Source of the DNA: Roseibium aggregatum
Lineage (GTDB): Bacteria; Pseudomonadota; Alphaproteobacteria; Rhizobiales; Stappiaceae
Direction of reading: 5' to 3'
Length of the DNA stretch: 64,000 nucleotides
Assembly (NCBI RefSeq): GCF_017309185.1
Contig: NZ_JAEKJZ010000001.1
Coordinates: 1,054,001 to 1,118,000, forward strand
The notes beneath the pieces are model-generated. The model worked only from the letters and a program-made list of their open reading frames with translations. It did not search any database and was not told the origin of the DNA. The position numbers and the translations under genes were made by a program. Position 1 is the first letter of the stretch. Each line of letters opens with the position of its first letter. This document shows positions 9,001 to 15,649 of this stretch, in pieces.

Positions 9001-11439
9001 GTTGTCGGCATCGGCGCCGTCTGGGTGCCGCTTGATCCGGAATTTCCGGACGAGCGCCTTGCCTTTATCCTGAAGGACACCGGAGCCGCCGCCGTTCTGA
9101 CCGGCGAACGGAACTTGAAGCGCCTTCAGGCCGTTCAAGACGTTCCGCCCCACGTTGTGGACCTGAGCCGGGAGGGCAGAGGCTTGCGGGATCGCTTCAC
9201 CCGCTTCCCGACGACGACAATCCATGCCGAAGATCCCGCCTACATGATCTACACCTCGGGCTCGACCGGCAGGCCGAAAGGGGTGGTGGTTTCCCACGGC
9301 GCCTTGTCCGGCCATTGCGAGATCATCGCCGGGGAATACGGTCTTTCGGCGAAGGATATCGTGCTGCAATTCGCGCCGGCCTCGGTCGATACCGCGATCG
9401 AACAGATTCTCCCGATTCTGACGGTCGGCGGACGGCTGGAGCTACGGCCCGAAGGTCTTCAGACGCCGGAAGCCTTCCGTTCGATGCTGGAAGAGCGGAG
9501 AGTTACCGTTGCCGATCTGCCGCCGGTCTATCTGCATGAACTGCTGCGCGCCTGGGAAAGCCAGAAGACGGACCTCTCGGGCCTGGCTCTCCGGCTGACC
9601 ATCGTCGGAGGAGAGGCCCTGACATCCGAGGTCGTGGACCTCTGGGGACGAAGCGGACTGGCGGACCGGCAGTTGCTCAATGCCTATGGTCCGACGGAAG
9701 CGACCATCACCGCGTTGGTACACACCGTGAAGCCGTCCGCGCGGGAGCGCAGCATTCCCATCGGAAGGCCTTTGCCCGGAACGGAAATCTACATCCTCGA
9801 CCGGGACGGCAATCCGGTGCCCGACACTGTGGTCGGCGAGCTCCACATCGGTGGAGACCGGCTCGCGGAAGGCTATCGCAATCGTGCGGACCTGACGAAA
9901 GAGAAGTTCCGTCTTCATCGCATCGGCGGACGAACGATCCGTCTCTACAGCACCGGCGATCTCGCCTGCTTCCGGGCCAACAGCGGCGGTATCGTCGAAT
10001 TCCATGGCCGTGTCGACGGTCAGGTCAAGCTTCGCGGTCACCGGATCGAGCTCGGTGAAGTGGAGGCCGCGATTGCCGCGTGCGGTGTCGCCGAGGTCGC
10101 GGTTCTTCTGGAAAGAAACAAGGCCGGCGAATCTGTGCTGGCCGCTTATCTCGGCGAGGACGAAAAGACCGTCCGGAAGCTGGAGCTGCGAAAACGCCTC
10201 TCGGAAACCCTTCCGGCGCATATGCTTCCCACCGTCTGGGTTTGCCTCGGCAGCCTGCCGAAAACCGCCGGCGGCAAGATCGACAGACTATCCCTGTCAC
10301 GCGGGCAGGAAGTCGGCAGCCGGGAAAGCGGGACTGTCCAGTTGCCCCAGGACCGTCTGGAAGAACAGCTTCTGGAAATCTGGAAAGACGTGCTCGGGAT
10401 ACCTTCAGGCGAGACCTTCCCTGGGACCGACGTGGAATTCGAGGCGGCCGGAGGCCACAGTCTGCTCTCCGTCAGGCTGCTGAGCCGGATTGAGAAAATG
10501 CTTGGAGTTGACCTGTCGGTTTCCGATCTTGCCGCCGCCGGCACAATCGTCGAGCAGGCCCGTTTGCTGCGTCGGCGAGGTCTCTCCGGTACGCCGCCCG
10601 GGGAAACCGGGAAACAGGAGCCACGAGCGGATCTGTCTCTCCTTGTCCCGCTCCGCCAGCCGGAGCCGGGAAGCGAGAGCGAAAAACCTCTGTTCCTGAT
10701 CCATCCGGTAGGGGGAACCCTGAGCTGTTACCGGCAGATGGTTGAGGATTTGACGATTGAGGCGCCCGTCTACGGCGTGCGGGCGGAGGGGCTCGAGCCC
10801 GGCGAAGAGCCGCAGGCCGGCAGCCTCGAGGACCTGGCCGCGCGATATTGCCGACAGATCCGCGACAGGCAGCCGACGGGACCGTATCGGCTCTGCGGTT
10901 GGTCGTTCGGAGGCGTTCTCGCCTTCGAGATGGCTCGCCAACTGGAACGGGCGGGCGCGGAGGTCTCTGGTCTGGTGCTGATCGACAGCTATCTGCCGCA
11001 GGACCTTGCCGGGCTTGAGCCAGCAGGTGCCGATCCGGTTATCGGCTGCAAACAGGCCTTTCTCAGGGATCTGTTCGGTATTGAGGCCGAAATCTCGGAC
11101 GACCGGGATCTCTATGAAATCGCGCGCGGCACCCCGCAGTTCGAGACAGTGTTGCCAGGCGGGCGGGAAGACGAGTTCAGGCGTCTCTATGAGGTCTTCG
11201 ACGCCAACCACAGACTATTCCTCGGTTACGAGCCGCAACGCTGCGACGTCCCGATGGTATTGATCCGGGCAACCGCCGGGGCGGAGGGCGACAACCATTC
11301 CGACGGCTGGGAAGCGCTTTCCGCGAAACCCTTGACACTTCATCGCGTTGCCGCGGATCATTTTTCTGTGCTCAAGACGCCCGCTCTGAATGAATGGCTG
11401 CCCGCGATGTGCCAGAAATTGTCCGGCGGTTCGCGGTGA
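1..11439 (+). CDS. Trans-AT PKS/NRPS megasynthase, C-terminal part (5' truncated by window)
   Basis: Frame is open from base 1, so the start lies outside the window; 3812 codons are visible. Domains by nucleotide position: KS1 end (KTNIGH near 25-42); post-KS linker; DH about 790-1600 (HxxxGxxxxP with His at 853, HPSLVD Asp at 1351, YGPSF); ACP1 (Ser 1750); KS2 about 1975-3260 (Cys 2482, HGTGT His 2887, NIGH His 3007); KR about 3760-5000 (GGAGGIG near 4311, catalytic Tyr 4741; TRD at the LDD site, suggesting a B-type KR); ACP2 (Ser 5227); KS3 about 5446-6710 (Cys 5953, HGTGT changed to AATGA at 6355); ACP3 (Ser 7252); C domain (HHLVTDG, 7804-7824); A domain (YTSGSTG near 9250); PCP (GGHSLL Ser 10459); TE (GWSFGG Ser 10903, His 11359). 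No AT is present and the linkers carry LPTYPF, as in trans-AT systems. It probably extends a polyketide twice, adds one amino acid and releases the product. The product is unknown. Confidence 0.95.
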   Translation, partial: TGCGLGSVKTNIGHLELAAGVAGVIKVLKQFEHKKLAPSLHCDEINPYIDLSGSPFQIVREARDWQPVRDQNGAPLPLRAGVSSFGFGGVNAHAILDEYRSPERRETFRPERDGPVIVVLSARDTSRLKDSAGNLVKALQSGRFDDGDLGDLAFTLQIGRSEMAERLAVVASSIGELSARLTTFLDDGTAKGFFLGSAGEEAQQPETLSPAASPDEIARHWVLGGKVDWQGLNPGPHRRLRLPTYPFARDVYRAGKTVPQGANSQAVPNGFKTLLKADAFYLKDHQVRGKCILPGAMSLEIVCKAALEEEVAVPLPLILSDVSWRRPVEPEGDEIALGVRFTDGGDGKSRFRLTFVDGRDTEYMRGQIEAGTRVGRLPGLDIDSLRATCGKEHDPDWLYACYSALGIDYGPSFRAIRELRSGGTDVLARLEVPAAAEGDGESFLLHPSLVDAAFHAALIAFAGEDSAVLALPFGVDRFQVLRPTARIVWAHLRVRPSGEGIRKLDIDLADEDGGLTARIEGFSLRLVPDPAGGRQRASTGQSGSDGTDRSAVERYFIDLIARETEVEASAISLTAPLEDYGIDSVLILQLTDILERDFGNLPKTLFFEYQTLAALIGYFRENHGPRLAEVTGTAAPTSGPTMPLATLVAVKRGPVETNDPIAIIGLAGRYPGARTLEEFWQNLADGRDCVTEVPAGRWDYSRYFDPVRQPGKTTCKWGGFIDGHDRFDPMFFNISPREAEYLDPQERLFLECAWETLEDAGYTRDTVAPGGDAGVFVGVMWEEYQLYGPELTAAGKPATLSGSAASIANRVSYFLNFHGPSLALDSMCSSSLTAIHLACDSLRSGSCAVALAGGVNLTPHPSKFITLSQGRFLSSRGRCESFGEGGDGYVPAEGVGAVLLKPLSRAEADGDRIHGVILGSALNHGGKTNGYTVPNPAAQTAVIEKALVKAGVSPEAIGYVEAHGTGTSLGDPIEIAALTKVFGSRNETGRTCAIGSVKSNIGHAESAAGMAGLTKLLLQLKHGELVPSLHAERLNPNIDFKASPFRVQRALAPWQRIEEHGQILPRMAGLSSFGAGGSNAHFVVAEYLEEERPALPGGPAVYPFSARDPERLKALLQTFRARLDTLEDKEMPSVAFTLQEGREAFEDRLAIVADDKTDLAVKLDRALAGAGETEGVFRGRASASQSVLSSSTGLHEIAAGWTKGARVDWEAMRQGPKPRPVSLPTYPFAEDYCWLPEIAVQTTEKRPDRAPDVDPPLLFSPVWREKSAGNSGETHARDRLHVLCGIASVYPALALELKKSGAEVTVLEAPDGPVDERYGFHALRLFSVLKDLARKGCDKHVQVVVPFSGDDRLLEGLSGLLRSAAMEVRGLNCQLVAVDGAVGGLAIRLAQDIAEAAQRTEIRYRQGHRFVRDWRELGLRGERDISPWTEGGVYLLTGGAGGIGLHLAEAIAASGCRPSLWLTGRSSALKPDIERRLKGLEASGACVRYRPVDVTDPASVARLLSEIDETDGRLNGVFHGAGLTRDSLLTRKSEETFREVLAPKVTGLRVLDEVIGGRPIDFLAVFASASGALGNPGQSDYATANAFQDSFAAWRNAQVEGGSRQGRTVSIDWPYWRDGGMHMDEHTIAAMEKVSGVRPLETGPALAALKAVLTATEEDQVLVLDGDHDRLRSLMTPGDERARAAPVRADAEPVAVKRSEPAVASGDRDKVVAAIKSFFSRCLGIPEDRLGLNDTIDRFGVDSVTALEIVEALEAEFGSLPQTILFEFQTINRLADELVQRQGEGQSPEAGTARPPVSEPLPAVRSNQETAAGARDIAIIAVAGRYPGADTIEAFGNLLREGRDCVTEIPADRLELLPRYSERKGEPGASYCKWGAFLSGVDRFDADFFGYSSRLADLADPQERLFLETAWHLFERAGHTRDYLAEHYGKRVGVFVGSMYHQYPGLAHDPDAQALLSLSSYSGIANRTSFIFDLQGPSVAVDSMCSSGLQAVHQACQSLMSGECRLAVAGGVNLTIHPAKLEGLSRVGLVGSSSRSRAFAGGDGYLPAEGVGAVLLKPLSDALADDDRILAVIKGSLANHAGHSAGYAVPNVDAQVHLLEDSFQRAGIDPVTVGYVEAAATGAQVGDAVELRALSTVFSKPALSGGGISLGSVKTNLGHAEAASGLAQLTKVLLQFERGELFPSFVTGEAPRMFEGTPFSPQTELAPWPASLKNRSQLSRRAAISSFGAGGSNVHLILEEAPWVSRPGATSETGKPLLFPLSARTEEQLGLVRNHLAGYLRTSGEVSLDALSRTLRFGRETLDCAVVFVAASQEELLRKLEDPGFQEDETAVDSVERGSVGRRGPMLVLPGYPFKRERHWLTPKGAASAGKDLTETELPTVSHQPALRLIRETLAAELGRPVETIGADAGFGDMGVDSMALMRLSYAVEGAYGAVLTPGDVEAHPTPGRLAAFLENLGPAEMPTEVTGTATGPYRLPLGEAQKGLWVHQSLYPESGDYNVPLAFVCKSVDATALDKALDRLVSAYPVLATRIELENDDPVLTTRPERVEFRSVSLPKELETEAFLRQRAVSPLDLNEGVFRAEVISGGKLDGSESVVLLVTHHLVTDGVSSEVMTRDFWKAYAHFTGAAPLAESGRVGGADYSEFVTWESAFLRSDEGQAQKRYWLDRLSGPLPDPRLPVAGGFKGEGSVAGESLDLRLPKELSEALAETARRRQIGAASLYLTAFALLLYRYSGDRDLVIGVPTVRRPSRRFAETLGFCANVIALRLNVAADLGAASLAEKVHAELREGLAHSDYPFAAIARDLGGTATGDTPYRVTFAYQSFGQALAAQESFATGDVRLLPEIRQVGDTRLGIEVRNEPEGALLLANYDGNSFDRPTMERLLQHYRRLLEALVNRGDATVSTLPMLTRAEEDRALHHWSRSRRAEVSGIPVHERILEQAKRSPSAIAVSAEGRRSTYRQLVARSARIAQTLQKRGVGRGDRVAVLLGREPDAIAALIGVVGIGAVWVPLDPEFPDERLAFILKDTGAAAVLTGERNLKRLQAVQDVPPHVVDLSREGRGLRDRFTRFPTTTIHAEDPAYMIYTSGSTGRPKGVVVSHGALSGHCEIIAGEYGLSAKDIVLQFAPASVDTAIEQILPILTVGGRLELRPEGLQTPEAFRSMLEERRVTVADLPPVYLHELLRAWESQKTDLSGLALRLTIVGGEALTSEVVDLWGRSGLADRQLLNAYGPTEATITALVHTVKPSARERSIPIGRPLPGTEIYILDRDGNPVPDTVVGELHIGGDRLAEGYRNRADLTKEKFRLHRIGGRTIRLYSTGDLACFRANSGGIVEFHGRVDGQVKLRGHRIELGEVEAAIAACGVAEVAVLLERNKAGESVLAAYLGEDEKTVRKLELRKRLSETLPAHMLPTVWVCLGSLPKTAGGKIDRLSLSRGQEVGSRESGTVQLPQDRLEEQLLEIWKDVLGIPSGETFPGTDVEFEAAGGHSLLSVRLLSRIEKMLGVDLSVSDLAAAGTIVEQARLLRRRGLSGTPPGETGKQEPRADLSLLVPLRQPEPGSESEKPLFLIHPVGGTLSCYRQMVEDLTIEAPVYGVRAEGLEPGEEPQAGSLEDLAARYCRQIRDRQPTGPYRLCGWSFGGVLAFEMARQLERAGAEVSGLVLIDSYLPQDLAGLEPAGADPVIGCKQAFLRDLFGIEAEISDDRDLYEIARGTPQFETVLPGGREDEFRRLYEVFDANHRLFLGYEPQRCDVPMVLIRATAGAEGDNHSDGWEALSAKPLTLHRVAADHFSVLKTPALNEWLPAMCQKLSGGSR

Positions 11440-11568
11440 AGGGCGGGCCGGCAAGGGCGTTCACCAGGGGAACGTGGCCGGTGAGGGATGGTATTCCGAA
11501 CTGGAATGCGGACCGAGCTGACCGTATAGTCCAGATCCGCCGAGGTTGTGATGGGGTGAGTCGGCCGA

Positions 11569-12435
11569 ATGGCTTATGAAGACGAATTCGACGACTACGA
11601 AGAGGAGCTGAGAAGCGACCGCCGCCGGCGCCTGCAGCTTTACTTTCTCATTGTTCTGGTGGCCTTCGGGGTTGCTTTGGCCCTGCTTTGGAACCGCATT
11701 GTCATCACGGTTCAATCCGGTGAGGCGGGCGTGCTTTACCGCTGGGTATCGGGCACGGAAATGAACCAGATCTACGGCGAGGGTTTGCATCTGATCTGGC
11801 CGTGGAACCACATGTATATCTACAACGTCCGGCTCCAGACCAAGGAACGAAATTACACGATGCTGACCAAGGACGGCTTGCCGGTCGATCTCCAGATCGC
11901 TGTCCGGTATCAGCCTGATTTGCGTCTGCTGCCGCTGCTTCATGTCACCGTCGGCCCCGAGTATCTGGAAAAGATCGTTTTTCCCGAGACCGAGGCGGTC
12001 CTGCGCCGGGCCGTCGGTCAATACACGCCCGAGCAGGTCTATACCAGCAAGCGGGGCTTCCTCGAATCCATTGTCATCAGCAGCCTGACCAGCGTCGAGG
12101 ACCGCTATGTGATCGTCGACGACGTCCTCGTTCGAAACGTGGAACTGCCGGAAGCCGTCCGTCTGGCCATCGAGAACAAGCTCACCCTGTCGGAACAGCA
12201 GAAAGCCTACACCTACCGGATCGAAATCGAACAGAAGGAAGCGGAGCGAAAGGCCATCGAGGCCGAGGGAATCCGCAAGTACCAGGACATCATCAAGAAG
12301 AGCCTCACGGAGGACCTGCTCCGCTGGCAGGGCGTTCAGGCGACAAAGGATCTCGCCTCCTCGTCCAACTCGAAGACGGTGGTGATCGGCGCCGGCAAGG
12401 ACGGCATGCCGCTGATATTGGGTGGCGACAGATAG
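11569..12435 (+). CDS. SPFH/prohibitin-like membrane protein
   Basis: The 288-residue protein has a very acidic N-terminus (EDEFDDYEEE), a basic patch, one membrane helix at about residues 23-43, and then an SPFH/Band 7 domain. Typical prohibitin features are GEAGVLYRW, the GLHLIWPW segment and a C-terminal helical stretch rich in Glu and Lys (EQKEAERKAIEAEGI). SPFH proteins oligomerise on membranes and act as scaffolds or modulate proteases. It is the first gene of a tight operon with the binding protein at 12440 and the small membrane protein at 13831, so it may organise them. No canonical Shine-Dalgarno precedes the ATG; a GGGTGAG lies about 8 bases upstream. Family assignment is secure. 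The cellular role is not. Confidence 0.85.
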   Translation: MAYEDEFDDYEEELRSDRRRRLQLYFLIVLVAFGVALALLWNRIVITVQSGEAGVLYRWVSGTEMNQIYGEGLHLIWPWNHMYIYNVRLQTKERNYTMLTKDGLPVDLQIAVRYQPDLRLLPLLHVTVGPEYLEKIVFPETEAVLRRAVGQYTPEQVYTSKRGFLESIVISSLTSVEDRYVIVDDVLVRNVELPEAVRLAIENKLTLSEQQKAYTYRIEIEQKEAERKAIEAEGIRKYQDIIKKSLTEDLLRWQGVQATKDLASSSNSKTVVIGAGKDGMPLILGGDR

Positions 12436-12439
12436 GGCC

Positions 12440-13834
12440 ATGGCGAAGGAGAGCGTCGGGGACGGTGGACGGAAAACCAAAAGCAAGGCCGGGCTTAGAA
12501 CCCTGGGCCTGCTGCTGCTCCTGCTCGTCGCTGTCTCCTGCCTGACCGGCCTCGGCTATTACTGGGCGAGCGGACGGCCGCCCTTCGAAGCCACGATTGC
12601 CAAGCTCTTGAATCAGGATATCGAAAGCTACCGGCTGGTCGCGGTCTACTCGGAAGACAAGGAGGAACAAAGCTTTGTCAACGGCGTGCGTATGGCCATC
12701 GAAGCGATCAATGCGAGCGAGAACCGGATTCTTGGTCAAAAGCTGATTCTGGAGCGGACGGAGGAAGCCGGCGTCTCACCGTCGAGCGCTCTGGAAACCA
12801 CGGTCCGGAAGACGATGAGGCTCTCCGACAAGGTGGCGCGGACACATCGTCTGCTCGGGGTGATCGGTCATGAATGGTCCGACAGTGCCGTAACCGCCAG
12901 TTCTATATACGCGCGCAACAAGATCCTTTATCTGGCAACGCATGCCACGGCGACGTCGCTGACCAACCACGGCTTCGAAACGGTTTTCGCGATGCAGCCG
13001 GACAACGCCACCAATGCCTATGTGATCGCGTCTTATGCTCTCTCCCAAAATCTGAAACGGGTCATCGTCCTCTCCGACAAGAGCGACTACGGCAAGGAAA
13101 GCGCGAATTTTTTCTCCGAAGCGGTCACCAACGCGGGAGCGACGATCATTTACCGCGGATATTTGTCCGGAGCCAGAAGGTCGGTCGACGATCTGCTCAT
13201 GTTCGTTCTGGACAACGAACTGTTTACGCGAAACGATTTCGACGCCTTTTTCATCGTGTCCTCGTCCATCGAACAGACCGCCGAGTTCATCGAAAGAGCG
13301 AGATACCTGGGGTTGGATGTGCCGGTTCTGGGGATGGAGACATTGTTTTCGGCGGCCATCGAGGCCAAGGTCGGCAAGCCCGCCATGAAAGACACGATCG
13401 GCGTCTCGCTCTATGACCGGGACAACATTTCCGATCGGGGGCAGGAATTCATCAAGTCCTATCAGGACAAGTTCGGCCACCTGCCGGACCTGAACTCCGC
13501 TCTGGGCTACGATGCGGTTAATCTCATCCGCGACGCGGTCGACCGGGCCGGTTCGTTGGATTCAAGCCGTGTTTCGGATACATTGAAGGTCGCGCGCTAC
13601 AAGAAACCGTTTGAAGGCGTGACGGGCCCGCTCGTCTTCGATCGGAAGGGCGCGATCACCGACACCCAGATCTTTGTCGTCCGTCATAACGGCGAGGAAT
13701 TTCATACGGTTGCCACGTTCTCTGTTCCTATAAACACCGATCCGGCACCGGATGGAGACAGTTCGAAAGACACCGAAGCCAAAAAGCCCACGACAGGCGC
13801 GCTTCCCTCGGTAATGGAGACAATAGGCCAATGA
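12440..13834 (+). CDS. Membrane-anchored type I periplasmic binding protein (LivJ-like)
   Basis: The protein (464 residues from ATG 12440) has a basic N-terminus, a Leu-rich membrane helix at about residues 21-45, and then a two-lobed periplasmic-binding fold of the branched-chain amino acid type. Seen are YSEDKEEQSFVNGVRMAIEAIN, LLGVIGHEWSD and VIVLSDKSDYGKESANFF, and a hinge/ligand region near ALGYDAVNLI. A GTG 18 bases upstream is an alternative start overlapping the previous stop. There is no clear lipobox, so it is probably a tethered rather than a free binding protein. No permease or ATPase genes are adjacent. It is sandwiched between an SPFH protein and a small membrane protein (4-bp ATGA overlap), which suggests ligand sensing more than transport. 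The ligand is unknown. Confidence 0.8.
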   Translation: MAKESVGDGGRKTKSKAGLRTLGLLLLLLVAVSCLTGLGYYWASGRPPFEATIAKLLNQDIESYRLVAVYSEDKEEQSFVNGVRMAIEAINASENRILGQKLILERTEEAGVSPSSALETTVRKTMRLSDKVARTHRLLGVIGHEWSDSAVTASSIYARNKILYLATHATATSLTNHGFETVFAMQPDNATNAYVIASYALSQNLKRVIVLSDKSDYGKESANFFSEAVTNAGATIIYRGYLSGARRSVDDLLMFVLDNELFTRNDFDAFFIVSSSIEQTAEFIERARYLGLDVPVLGMETLFSAAIEAKVGKPAMKDTIGVSLYDRDNISDRGQEFIKSYQDKFGHLPDLNSALGYDAVNLIRDAVDRAGSLDSSRVSDTLKVARYKKPFEGVTGPLVFDRKGAITDTQIFVVRHNGEEFHTVATFSVPINTDPAPDGDSSKDTEAKKPTTGALPSVMETIGQ

Positions 13835-14037
13835 CCATACTCGTGAACCCCTGGGTCTTTCTGTTGTGGGTACTGGCTTCCTGGATCATCGGCGTCCTGG
13901 GCAGAGACACCCGCTTCGGCTTTGTCGGTAATTTCCTGATTGCCTTCGTGTTCAGTCCGCTCGTCGGCGTCATCGTTCTGCTCGCGGCCGAGCGCACCCG
14001 CCGTCCCGGGAGCCGGAAAAAACGGCAGGCCGGTTAA
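13831..14037 (+). CDS. Small two-helix membrane protein
   Basis: This 68-residue protein has two predicted membrane segments (about residues 7-24 and 30-53) and a very basic tail (RTRRPGSRKKRQAG). Its ATG overlaps the stop of the binding-protein gene by four bases, indicating translational coupling, and it is the last gene before the bidirectional terminator. I do not recognise a family. It could be a membrane partner of the upstream SPFH and binding proteins. Confidence 0.65.
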   Translation: MTILVNPWVFLLWVLASWIIGVLGRDTRFGFVGNFLIAFVFSPLVGVIVLLAAERTRRPGSRKKRQAG

Positions 14038-14088
14038 AGTTCCGGAAGTAAACCCAAAGGCGCTCTGCAGACGCCGGAGAAAAGAAAA

Positions 14089-14117
14089 CGCCGCCTCGAC
14101 CGGGGGGCGAGGCGGCG
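14089..14117. terminator. Bidirectional rho-independent terminator
   Basis: A perfect 10-bp stem (14089-14098 with 14108-14117, all but two pairs G:C) encloses a 9-base loop. It is flanked by AAAAGAAAA on the left and TAACTTTTC on the right, so it can end both the plus-strand SPFH operon and the convergent minus-strand gene at 14146. Confidence 0.85.
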
Positions 14118-14145
14118 TAACTTTTCAAATCCGTAGCGGCAAGGC

Positions 14146-14736
14146 TCAGGAAGCAGCCTCTTCGGCGACTTCCTTGGCTTCGCCCTTGACCTTGTCCTTG
14201 GCCTTGCGGGCAAGATCCTTGCCCTTCTCGAACTGCTCCTTGTAGAACTCGCGCATCTTGCTCGCGTTGAAGTCCATCAAGGTGCCACCTTCCTCGTAGT
14301 GCTTCATGATCGACCGGCCGACCGCGTAAGTCGATCCGCCCGCCACCACGGGAAGGGAAACCATGCCGACCATCCAGCCGATACCCGGGATCATCTTGGT
14401 CGCGCTGGCGGCGACGACATAGCCGGCGCCATAGCCGAGAACACCACCCGCCAGGGCATAGATTACCTTGCGGCCGAGGCGCTCGGAGAAGGGTTTGCCG
14501 TAAAGGTTCGACAGCTTCTGGATCATCCGGAGCTGGATCGCGACAACGGCCGCGATATCGAAGAAGGCCACCGGAACGATGCTCGCGGCGACGGATGCGA
14601 TTACATAGTCCTTGATGAGGTTGTCGCCCGTCAGCTCACGGGTGACATCGAATTCCACGTCGGTTTCGGTACCGGCCGCATCGGTATCCGCTTCAATGGG
14701 GTCTTCCGCTTTGCTCGCGGTCGTTCTGCTCGCCAT
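14146..14736 (-). CDS. DUF697/YcjF-like membrane protein
   Basis: The start at 14736 is chosen because an AGGAGA lies 8 bases before this ATG, giving 196 residues (MASRTTASK). An acidic Thr/Ala/Glu-rich N-terminus is followed by a hydrophobic core with the DUF697-type pattern VPVAFFDIAAVVAIQLRMI, LSNLYGKPF and a Gly-rich segment (GGVLGYGAGYV). The C-terminal region is charged and helical, rich in Lys and Glu. The core aligns with that of the gene at 14951 (DIAAV/DLAAI, KLSNLYGKP/KLSRLYGEP), so the two are paralogues. DUF697 occurs in YcjF-like membrane proteins and after some GTPase domains. Function is unknown. Confidence 0.8.
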   Translation of the reverse strand: MASRTTASKAEDPIEADTDAAGTETDVEFDVTRELTGDNLIKDYVIASVAASIVPVAFFDIAAVVAIQLRMIQKLSNLYGKPFSERLGRKVIYALAGGVLGYGAGYVVAASATKMIPGIGWMVGMVSLPVVAGGSTYAVGRSIMKHYEEGGTLMDFNASKMREFYKEQFEKGKDLARKAKDKVKGEAKEVAEEAAS

Positions 14737-14950
14737 AGAAATCTCCTGGGGTCCGTGCGGACTGGTCGACTGCCTGTCCGGCCGGCGTGAAGGTGGCCTA
14801 CATTCCTGAACGGCATTTCGCTCAAGCCACACGGTACTATTTCTGATGGTAAATGAAAAGGGTAACTGTGTATAAACGCCTCTATTTTGTGGCGTTTAAG
14901 ATTTATCGAGCAATCGGATCCGGCTCTACTCTTGCAGCCATGTGTTGTGT

Positions 14951-15649
14951 TTACGGTTGCTGAGGCGTGGCGCCGTAAAACTCACCGCCGCCGCTTTCCC
15001 CGGCAAGATGCGACAGGTAGACCTCGCCGACGGTCCGCACGAGCACCGCGGCGGAGACGGACGTGATCACCATGCCGAGCAATTGCGGTCCCGGCGCCAT
15101 GTTCAACACCGCCGAGGTTGTGAAACTGGCGATGCCGGGCGCCGCCATGCCGACCAGCATGGCCGCCGCCAGCTGTTTGCTGCGGTGGCGGTCGAGCGGC
15201 TCGCCGTAGAGCCGGGAGAGCTTGCGCAGCATCCGCTCCACGACGACCGCGATCGCCGCCAGATCGACCAGGGGCATGGGGACCAGTCCCGCGACGGCCG
15301 CGAAATTGGCATGCCGTTCCACGATCAGCCGTCCGCTGGCCTTTCGGAAGGCGGCCCTGGTCGGAAGGTTGGGTCCTGCCGTCCGGCGGGCCACTTGAGG
15401 GTCGGGTGCCATGGAGGAGGGCGATTGCGTTTCGTCCGCTTTTTCAGCCGTCCTGTTCCGGGTCTCTTCGGTCATGGGCGTCACTCCGCCATCCTCAGGG
15501 GGCATCGCTGAAGAGTTTTTCGAAGAACTGTCGAAGCTTTCAGGCGGAACGGTTCGGAGCGTCTTTTTCTCGGCGTCGAGCGCGGCACTCGCTGCCTTGC
15601 GAAGGTCGTCCAGGGTCTTCTGGGACGTCCGGGGCAGTCTCTTGCTCAT
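14951..15649 (-). CDS. DUF697-like membrane protein coupled to ParA
   Basis: The start at 15649 overlaps the stop of the ParA gene by four bases (ATGA). The reading frame stays open further upstream, but that part is only the shadow of parA. The protein has 232 residues. The first 110 or so are Ser/Thr/Pro/Glu-rich and probably disordered; a DUF697-type hydrophobic domain follows (VPMPLVDLAAIAVVVERML, KLSRLYGEPL, then two hydrophobic stretches) and a short Gly-rich tail. It is a divergent paralogue of the 14146 gene. Translational coupling suggests it works with the ParA ATPase, perhaps as its membrane anchor. That is inference. Confidence 0.75.
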   Translation of the reverse strand: MSKRLPRTSQKTLDDLRKAASAALDAEKKTLRTVPPESFDSSSKNSSAMPPEDGGVTPMTEETRNRTAEKADETQSPSSMAPDPQVARRTAGPNLPTRAAFRKASGRLIVERHANFAAVAGLVPMPLVDLAAIAVVVERMLRKLSRLYGEPLDRHRSKQLAAAMLVGMAAPGIASFTTSAVLNMAPGPQLLGMVITSVSAAVLVRTVGEVYLSHLAGESGGGEFYGATPQQP

